Assembly (NCBI RefSeq): GCF_025567305.1
Contig: NZ_JAOQJP010000004.1
Location: 62,001 to 126,000, forward strand
DNA: 64,000 bases
DNA from: Lentihominibacter butyricus
GTDB taxonomy: Bacteria; Bacillota; Clostridia; Peptostreptococcales; Anaerovoracaceae
Direction of reading: 5' to 3'
Part shown: one piece after another, positions 60,396 to 64,000 of the stretch
Numbering within the stretch: the first letter of the stretch is position 1
Layout: each line of letters opens with the position of its first letter
Made by a program: the position numbers and the translations under genes
Notes under the pieces: generated by a model
Database searches by the model: none
Seen by the model: the letters and a program-made list of their open reading frames with translations, nothing else
Told to the model about the DNA's origin: nothing

Positions 60396-61319
60396 TTATC
60401 CTAAAACCGTTCCAATTTCAATGGAATTGCCTTTTAAATATTCTCTGACAGCAACTCTTTTTTTGCCGGGCACCTGTATCTGCGTTATTCTCAGCACTTC
60501 TCCGGCCGCTGCGACATCGATCCCGTTTTCTCCCGTTCCGATCACTGTACCGTTCGCCGCTCCGGTTTTGATACCCGGTACCTCTGCCTGCCACAGCTTC
60601 ATCATCTTGTCACCGCAGTATGCATATGAACCCGGCCACGGGTCGAAGGCTCTGATGATACGCTCGATCTCATCCGGAGTCCTGGAAAAGTCTATATGAC
60701 CTTCACTCTTTGATATCATAGGCGCATATGTGGATTCTTCGTCATTCTGCTTTTCAGCAGTGATCGCATCAAGATGCGGTATCGTCTCCACCAGAAGCTC
60801 AGCACCCATCTGCGAAAGCTCGTCATGGAGCTGCTGGCCCGTCTTCCCTGCAGTGGACGTCGACCGCTTGGCGATCATATCACCCGTATCGAGTCCTTCC
60901 TCCATATACATGAGCGTGATACCGGTCTCTTCGTCCCCGGCTATGATAGCCCTCTGTACAGGTGCTGCACCTCTGAACCTCGGCAGCAGCGACCCGTGTA
61001 TATTTACACAGCCCTTGGCCGGTATGTCCAGCACTTCCTTCGGAAGCAGCTGACCGTATGCAGCTACTACGATAAGATCCGGCGCCGCATCTCTGAGCGT
61101 TTTTATGAACCCTTCGTCTTTTCTCATCTTCTCCGGCTGCATCACCTGCAGTCCCAGCTCCAGCGCCTTTTCCTTCACCGGAGGGAATTTCACCTTTTTG
61201 CCGCGATCCCGCAGCGCATCAGGCTGAGTCACGACAAAAGGTATCTCGTAGCCTTCCTTGTGAAGGGCTTCAAGCGCAGGTACCGCAAAATCCGGAGTCC
61301 CCATATAAACGATCTTCAT
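60396..61319 (-). CDS. fmt: Methionyl-tRNA formyltransferase
   Basis: Formylates initiator Met-tRNA using 10-formyl-THF, the product of the fhs/fchA branch in this window. The 307-residue protein has YMGTPDFAVPALEAL, the catalytic region NIHGSLLPRFRGAAPVQRAI, and the C-terminal tRNA-binding OB-like domain. Eight bases downstream of def. Confidence 0.96.
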   Translation of the reverse strand: MKIVYMGTPDFAVPALEALHKEGYEIPFVVTQPDALRDRGKKVKFPPVKEKALELGLQVMQPEKMRKDEGFIKTLRDAAPDLIVVAAYGQLLPKEVLDIPAKGCVNIHGSLLPRFRGAAPVQRAIIAGDEETGITLMYMEEGLDTGDMIAKRSTSTAGKTGQQLHDELSQMGAELLVETIPHLDAITAEKQNDEESTYAPMISKSEGHIDFSRTPDEIERIIRAFDPWPGSYAYCGDKMMKLWQAEVPGIKTGAANGTVIGTGENGIDVAAAGEVLRITQIQVPGKKRVAVREYLKGNSIEIGTVLG

Positions 61320-61326
61320 CTGAGCA

Positions 61327-61797
61327 TCATTCCCCCTCTGCTGTTATCTGGTACACTTCTTTTGCCTTGTCGGTATAAAGTATCCCGTCGAGGTGATCGT
61401 ATTCGTGACACATCACGATGGCTCTGAACCCTTCGAATTCATATTCCTGAGGTTCTCCGTCCCTTCCAAGGCCCTTTATCCTTATCTTCTCCGGACGGTC
61501 TACCAGACCCGAATATCCCGGAACTGAAAGGCATCCTTCCTCGCTTTCCTGAGTCCCTGTCATGCTTATTATCTCCGGATTCACGAAATAATATATCTCA
61601 TCCGGCTCAGGCTCTGCCACGAACATCCTTCTCATCATGCCGATCTGAGGCGCCGCCAGCCCTACGCCGTTTGCGTCTTTCATCGTCTCTACCATGTCGT
61701 CTAGGATCGTCCTTATCCTGTCATCCACTTTATCGACTTCACGACATTTTTTTCTGAGGATAGGATCCCCTTCTGTGACTATGTTTCTGAGTGCCAT
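61327..61797 (-). CDS. def: Peptide deformylase
   Basis: Removes the formyl group from new proteins. All three motifs of the 156-residue metalloenzyme are present: GVGLAAPQIG, EEGCLSVPG (metal Cys) and HEYDHLDGILY (two metal His and the catalytic Glu). Type 1B-like by size. It lies between priA and fmt. Confidence 0.97.
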   Translation of the reverse strand: MALRNIVTEGDPILRKKCREVDKVDDRIRTILDDMVETMKDANGVGLAAPQIGMMRRMFVAEPEPDEIYYFVNPEIISMTGTQESEEGCLSVPGYSGLVDRPEKIRIKGLGRDGEPQEYEFEGFRAIVMCHEYDHLDGILYTDKAKEVYQITAEGE

Positions 61798-61811
61798 CGA
61801 ATCAAAACCTC

Positions 61812-63836
61812 CTATTCAAAGCTGTACGGATTTATGTCCGTGACCGCCGTATAATTCTTCTTTCTGTCCTTCTTGTCTTCTTCCCTTATGGAATTTATCA
61901 TATCCGAATATCCTCTGCGCCTGCCCTTCGGGCACTTTATAAGCATCGAATATCTGTATTTTTCCTTTATTTTGCTCATGTACGCTTCCTGCGGTCTGAA
62001 AAGATTCCCCTTTTCTTCTTCAGGCAGTGCTTTCATCAGCCTGTCGTGCCAGCTCTGTGCGCCTCTCAGCGCCTCCTGCTGATCTGCAGATGTGAACAGT
62101 ATCTGGAACATGTCGCTGAACGGCGGATACCCCATGTATTTCCTGAGCTGTATCTCCGTTTTGTAAAAGCCTTCGTAATCCTGTGCCGCCGCAAATGCTA
62201 CGGCATAGTGTTCAGGGCTGTACGTCTGTATCACGACTTTTCCCTTTTCATCTCCTCTGCCGGCACGGCCCGCCGCCTGTATGATAAGCTGCAGCGCCCT
62301 TTCCGGCGATCTGAAATCCGGTATGTTCAATGCGACGTCAGCTGATACTATCCCTACGAGTCCGACATTTTTAAAGTCGAGTCCCTTTGCGATCAGCTGC
62401 GTCCCTATCAGTATGTCTGTCTTTCCTTTCTGAAACGCTCTGAGCCTGCGCTCGAGCTCCCCTTTTTTCCTGACTGAATCAAGGTCCAGTCTTTCCGTGC
62501 TGTACTCCGGAAACATAGCCGAAACTGTCTCTTCAACTTTTTCGGTACCGCTGCCGAAATATTTCACATATCGGCTCCCGCAATCAGGACAGCTGCTTAT
62601 GGCCGCTGTCTGATACCCGCAGTAATGGCATACCGCGCTGCCGTTTTTTTTATGATAAGTCAGAGAAAGCCCGCAAGTCGGGCATTTTGCGACATAACCG
62701 CATTCTCTGCACGAAATGAATGTCGAATATCCTCTTCGGTTCAGGAAAAGCATCACCTGCTTACCCGCGCCGAGCTGCTCTTTCATCGACTGATACAGCC
62801 TGCCGCTTATCACCGACGTGTTCCCGGATCTGAGCTCATCACGCATATCAGTCACCGTCACTTCCGGCATGCTCACTTTATTGTATCTTTCCGTGAGCTT
62901 TATAAGTCTGTATATGCCTTCTTCGCTTCGCCTGTACGTCGCTACCGACGGTGTGGCGCTGCCGAGTATCAGCACACCCCTGCTGTCTTTATCCTGAAGG
63001 CGTTTTACTGCCACTTCTACAGTATCATACTTGGGAGTATGGTCGGATTTGTACGTGGATTCGTGCTCCTCGTCCACAACGATCAGCCCCAGATGCTCAA
63101 GCGGCGCGAACACCGCCGATCTTGCTCCGATGACGATATCCACGCCGCCGTCTCTTATCTTTTTCCACTGATCGTATCGCTCTCCCAGTGACAGCCTGCT
63201 GTGCAGCACCGCTATCCTGTCGCTGCCGAATCTCCCGATGAATCTGTCTATTATCTGCGCAGTGAGCGATATCTCAGGTACGAGAATGATCGCCTTCCGG
63301 CGCTTATCAAGCACCTTTTCAGTCGCTCTGATATAGATCTCAGTCTTGCCGCTTCCGGTGACGCCGTGTATCAGAAACCTCTCATGCTGTCCGCTTTCGA
63401 CAGCTTCTCCGATCTCCGCAAGCGCATCGTTCTGCTGCTTCGTCAGCTGTGCGACTTCGGACTCCACTCCCTGCCTGCCGGCGAACGGATCTTTTCTCGT
63501 GCCCTTCTTCAGTTTGCTGCCTGCAGGTGTGAAGCACTTTATCGCGTCTATATATCTGCAAAGATATCTCTGCCTCATCCACAGTGCCGTACGCACCATT
63601 TCAGGCGTGAGCGAAACGTCCGGATCCACGCTGTCTACATATCTGAGCTTTGCGCCCAGACCTTCCGGCGCACGATCCGAAACCGCAGCCACATAGCCGT
63701 CTCTGAGATTCCGGCTTTGTGCAAAGGGCACGTATACCTTGCTTCCGACGCAGACGCTGTCGTCTTCACATCCGTATGTATAAAGGATGTCTGTGCTGTC
63801 GCTTTTGTTGTCTATGACCAGGTCTACGTATTTCAT
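61812..63836 (-). CDS. priA: Primosomal helicase PriA, short form
   Basis: Restarts stalled replication forks. N-terminal DNA-binding domain (1-~105), Walker A GVTGSGKT at 158-165, DEEH box, and the eight-cysteine zinc region (CRECGYVAKCPTCG ... CHYCGY ... CPDCGS) between the helicase lobes, then IGTQLIAKGLDF and QAAGRAGRG. At 674 residues it is shorter than the usual 720-820; the shortage lies before Walker A, where most of the winged-helix domain seems to be missing. The catalytic core is intact. Three bases after asnA. Confidence 0.96.
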   Translation of the reverse strand: MKYVDLVIDNKSDSTDILYTYGCEDDSVCVGSKVYVPFAQSRNLRDGYVAAVSDRAPEGLGAKLRYVDSVDPDVSLTPEMVRTALWMRQRYLCRYIDAIKCFTPAGSKLKKGTRKDPFAGRQGVESEVAQLTKQQNDALAEIGEAVESGQHERFLIHGVTGSGKTEIYIRATEKVLDKRRKAIILVPEISLTAQIIDRFIGRFGSDRIAVLHSRLSLGERYDQWKKIRDGGVDIVIGARSAVFAPLEHLGLIVVDEEHESTYKSDHTPKYDTVEVAVKRLQDKDSRGVLILGSATPSVATYRRSEEGIYRLIKLTERYNKVSMPEVTVTDMRDELRSGNTSVISGRLYQSMKEQLGAGKQVMLFLNRRGYSTFISCRECGYVAKCPTCGLSLTYHKKNGSAVCHYCGYQTAAISSCPDCGSRYVKYFGSGTEKVEETVSAMFPEYSTERLDLDSVRKKGELERRLRAFQKGKTDILIGTQLIAKGLDFKNVGLVGIVSADVALNIPDFRSPERALQLIIQAAGRAGRGDEKGKVVIQTYSPEHYAVAFAAAQDYEGFYKTEIQLRKYMGYPPFSDMFQILFTSADQQEALRGAQSWHDRLMKALPEEEKGNLFRPQEAYMSKIKEKYRYSMLIKCPKGRRRGYSDMINSIREEDKKDRKKNYTAVTDINPYSFE

Positions 63837-63839
63837 CAG

Positions 63840-64000
63840 CTACAGCAGGAAAATATCGTTTTCCCTGCACTCCCTGATCATTTCATCAGGCCATATCGAC
63901 GCCTGCACTTCGCCTATGTGCGCTTTTCTGAGGAAATACATGCAGAGTCTGCTCTGACCTATACCTCCGCCTATAGTATACGGAAGTTCGCCGTTAAGGA
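63840..64000 (-). CDS. asnA: Aspartate--ammonia ligase, C-terminal fragment
   Basis: Only the last 53 residues are in the window; the 5' part lies beyond the edge. The sequence YTIGGGIGQSRLCMYFL is the conserved AsnA active-site block, followed by RKAHIGEVQASIWPDE and the end MIRECRENDIFLL. AsnA makes asparagine from aspartate, ammonia and ATP. It is the most upstream member seen of the priA-def-fmt cluster. Confidence 0.9.
   Translation of the reverse strand, partial: LNGELPYTIGGGIGQSRLCMYFLRKAHIGEVQASIWPDEMIRECRENDIFLL

Overview
The window comes from a spore-forming anaerobic member of the Clostridia (Bacillota). Evidence for this: spoIVA, spoVS, a SpoIIM-like gene and a CotH fragment (sporulation); the folate C1 genes fhs, fchA and folD; a NiaR-type repressor; sortase-type surface-protein tails; and the classic Firmicutes cluster priA-def-fmt-rsmB-stp-prkC-rsgA-rpe-plsX-rnc-smc-ftsY. 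An Anaerovoracaceae-like lineage is possible, but I cannot prove it from this sequence alone. Base composition is roughly balanced. Nearly all genes lie on the minus strand. I saw no rRNA, tRNA, intact insertion sequence, prophage or CRISPR array.

Layout. (1) 1-5.2 kb: an APC permease cut by the window edge, then the C1 operon fhs-fchA-folD. The operon sits behind a promoter, a ZTP-type riboswitch with terminator, and an unexplained triplicated hairpin repeat. FolD lacks its cyclohydrolase residues and FchA lies beside it. (2) 5.2-15.2 kb: rnhB-rbgA, rplS, a Xer-like recombinase, a surface protein, a SpoIIM-like gene, nudix, proC, proB, a SipW/TasA-type secreted beta-helix protein, spoVS, and a probable small RNA gene with its own promoter and terminator. 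(3) 15.2-20 kb: a two-component system and a VTC-domain polymerase followed by a DUF4956-CotH fusion. Two operon promoters share the same direct-repeat operator. The response regulator is a wreck (frameshift plus deletion), and CotH has lost its N-terminal half. (4) 20-26.7 kb: yprB-like and proA on the plus strand; an uncharacterised operon (EIIC-like membrane protein, FmdE, DUF3842) divergent from niaR with a NiaR-box-like palindrome inside its promoter; a MATE pump.

(5) 26.9-32.7 kb: gabT with an enhancer-binding regulator, a beta-CASP RNase-like protein, and a 5'-truncated surface protein. (6) 32.8-41.8 kb: hypA-hypB coupled to a 900-residue iron-sulphur flavoprotein, hisD, an MFS pump and spoIVA, with two different tandem-repeat spacers. 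(7) 41.8-64 kb: a compact housekeeping superoperon from asnA (partial) to miaB, plus a DUF975/CmpB-type membrane protein. It lacks rlmN and acpP at their usual positions.

The strongest leads for undescribed biology are the EIIC-FmdE-DUF3842 operon under apparent NiaR control, the ~87-nt C-rich-loop RNA near 15.1 kb, the three 49-50 bp hairpin units between the ZTP riboswitch and fhs, and the decaying VTC/DUF4956/CotH system with its shared operator.
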